Below, piece by piece: positions 43,560 to 46,642 of a stretch of DNA of 46,642 nucleotides. Under the pieces are notes generated by a model. The model worked only from the letters and a program-made list of their open reading frames with translations. It did no database searches and was not told the DNA's origin. Every line of letters begins with the position of its first letter. The first letter of the stretch is position 1. Source of the DNA: Streptosporangiaceae bacterium (lineage in GTDB: Bacteria > Actinomycetota > Actinomycetes > Streptosporangiales > Streptosporangiaceae); assembly GCA_025934375.1 (NCBI GenBank), contig JAICYD010000048.1, forward strand, positions 1-46,642, read 5' to 3'. Made by a program: the position numbers and the translations under genes.

Positions 43560-44870
43560 TCACGGGGTGAGGCGGTTCGGCCCCCGGAACAAGAACGTCG
43601 CCTCGCGGATGGAGTCCAGGCCGAGCGCCGCCATGAGCATGCGGTTCAGGCCCATCCCGAAGCCGCCGTGCGGCGGGCAGCCGTACCGGAACGCGTTGAT
43701 GTAGTACGCCATCGGCTCCAGGTTCATGCCCTTCTCGGCGGCCTGGGCGGTGAGCACCTCATAGCGGTGCTCGCGTTGCGCCCCGGTGGTGACCTCCAGG
43801 CCCTTCCACAGCAGGTCGAAGCTGAGCGTCAGGTCCGCCCGGCCGGCCGGGCGCATGTGGTAGAACGGCCGCACCGCGGACGGGAAGTGGGTCACGAACA
43901 CGAACTCGTGGCCGGCCTGCCGGGCGAAGTGGGCGGCGATCCCGCGCTCCCCCTCCGGGTCGAGGTCATCGCGGTCACCGGCCGGGTCCCAGCCCTGGGC
44001 GCGCATGATCTCCAGCGCCGCCGCCATGGTGACCCGGGGGAAGGGGACTTCCGGGACGGTGACCCTGGCCCCGTAGACCTCCGCGATCATCGCCTTGTGC
44101 CGGTCGGCCACGCAGGCCAGCGCGTGGGCGATCATCCGCTCCTCGAAGGCCATGACGTCCTCGACGTCGTCGATCCAGGCCATCTCGGCGTCGACGCCGC
44201 TGAACTCCGTGGAGTGCCGGGAGGTGAACGACGGCTCCGCGCGGAACACCGGGCCCACCTCGAAGACGCGCTCGATGCCCGCCGAGATCGCCATCTGCTT
44301 GTAGAACTGCGGCGACTGCGCCAGGTAGGCGGTGGTGTCGAAATAGCCGACCTTGAACACCTCGGCGCCGGACTCCGAGGCGGTCCCCATCAGCTTGGGG
44401 GTGTGCATCTCGGTGAAGCCCTCCGCGCGGGCGTACTCGCGCATCCCCTGCTCGAGAGTGGCCTGCACGGTGAAGGCGTGCCGCGCCCGCGGTCGCCTGC
44501 GGACGTCCAGGAAGCGCCAGTCCAGGCGGTGCTCGGGCCCGGAGCTCTCGTCGATCGGCAGCGGCGCCTCGGCCCGGCCGAGGACCTCCACCCGCTCGGG
44601 GATGATCTCCAGCCCGCCCAGGTTCACGATCGGGTTCCCCGTCACCGTGCCGGTGACGGCCACCGCCGATTCCTCGGTCAGCGACCCGATCACCCGCTCG
44701 ATCTCATCGCCGTCGCCACCGCGCTTGTGGGTGACCTGGACCAGGCCGGAGGCGTCCCGCACGATCACGAACTGGATCGCCCGCTGCAGCCGCAGGGCAT
44801 TGACCCAGCCGCGCACCGTGACGGTCTGTCCAAGATGGCTGCTGAGGTCTCGCACTAGCGTCCTGGGCAT
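43560..44870 (-). CDS. Archaeal-type aspartyl-tRNA synthetase (second AspRS)
   Basis: 436 residues, the short archaeal/eukaryotic-type length (no GAD insertion). OB-fold anticodon domain: VTVRGWVNALRLQRAIQFVI and EVLGRAEAPLPIDES. Catalytic motifs: motif 2 FEVGPVFRAEPSFTSRHSTE and FSGVDAEM, FYHMRP, and motif 3 GGFGMGLNRMLMAALGLDSI. Adjacent to it, upstream, is a bacterial-type AspRS. Archaeal-type enzymes often charge both tRNA-Asp and tRNA-Asn (transamidation route), and AsnRS evolved from this branch; the residue after GWV is Asn, so discrimination state cannot be read by eye. ATG 44870 follows a GGAGAG site; the frame continues upstream without homology. Confidence 0.9.
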   Translation of the reverse strand: MPRTLVRDLSSHLGQTVTVRGWVNALRLQRAIQFVIVRDASGLVQVTHKRGGDGDEIERVIGSLTEESAVAVTGTVTGNPIVNLGGLEIIPERVEVLGRAEAPLPIDESSGPEHRLDWRFLDVRRRPRARHAFTVQATLEQGMREYARAEGFTEMHTPKLMGTASESGAEVFKVGYFDTTAYLAQSPQFYKQMAISAGIERVFEVGPVFRAEPSFTSRHSTEFSGVDAEMAWIDDVEDVMAFEERMIAHALACVADRHKAMIAEVYGARVTVPEVPFPRVTMAAALEIMRAQGWDPAGDRDDLDPEGERGIAAHFARQAGHEFVFVTHFPSAVRPFYHMRPAGRADLTLSFDLLWKGLEVTTGAQREHRYEVLTAQAAEKGMNLEPMAYYINAFRYGCPPHGGFGMGLNRMLMAALGLDSIREATFLFRGPNRLTP

Positions 44871-44949
44871 GCGGACGCACTCTCCGATCGCGTGGGCGGC
44901 GTTGGGATAGCCGCACGCTAGCCGCCCACGGCGACCGGAGGCGAGCGAA

Positions 44950-46642
<1,693 letters not shown>

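Overview
The window is GC-rich (third codon positions almost always G or C) and reads as an actinomycete chromosome. The minus-strand series rarA, DUF948, DUF6167, alaS, ruvX, mltG, aroE is the conserved actinobacterial order. GTG/TTG starts are common, and there are a SARP/AfsR-type regulator, an ECF41 sigma factor and secreted hydrolases. Order Streptosporangiales or a relative is a guess; no rRNA or other taxonomic marker is present. I saw no tRNA, rRNA, CRISPR array, transposase or integrase.

Positions 1-17,000 are mixed accessory metabolism: the end of an ECF41 sigma factor, a GYD protein, a Gfo/Idh/MocA oxidoreductase, VOC and GNAT proteins, a DIP1984-like protein, a membrane protein with a spermidine-synthase fold, class II DAHP synthase, a UbiG-like methyltransferase, a winged-helix protein, a secreted metzincin-type protease, a truncated and frameshifted PaaK-like protein, a secreted GH20 hexosaminidase, and a divergent LysR/MFS pair. 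Next comes a decayed alpha/beta hydrolase.

Positions 18,200-22,350 hold the most unusual locus. A small EACC1-like protein is followed five bases later by one long gene. That gene fuses an intact caspase-like (C14) protease domain to an almost complete Cpn60/GroEL. In the Cpn60 half the apical client-binding domain is very well preserved, but the ATPase aspartate (GroEL D398) is Arg and two phosphate-loop threonines are Ala. A short adenylate-kinase paralogue lies downstream and an unrecognised 154-residue protein is divergent. I read this as a conflict or programmed-death module in which a chaperonin serves as sensor or scaffold for a caspase.

Positions 22,700-34,900: a DUF1048 plus DrrAB-type ABC exporter operon converging on a frameshifted SARP/BTAD regulator; a UDPGP-type uridylyltransferase; an MBL-fold hydrolase divergent from a TetR regulator with an elaborate inverted-repeat operator; a phosphoribosyltransferase; a candidate 44-residue membrane protein; a Tat-exported protein; a 0.9-kb non-coding stretch with twin palindromes; and a PaiB-type flavoprotein.

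Positions 34,900-46,642: the housekeeping alaS/rarA block and, upstream of it, two adjacent aspartyl-tRNA synthetases. One is archaeal-type. The other is bacterial-type with an 18-bp tandem repeat expanding its N-terminal domain and running off the window. Short tandem duplications recur through the window, either in frame inside genes or at gene 3' ends.
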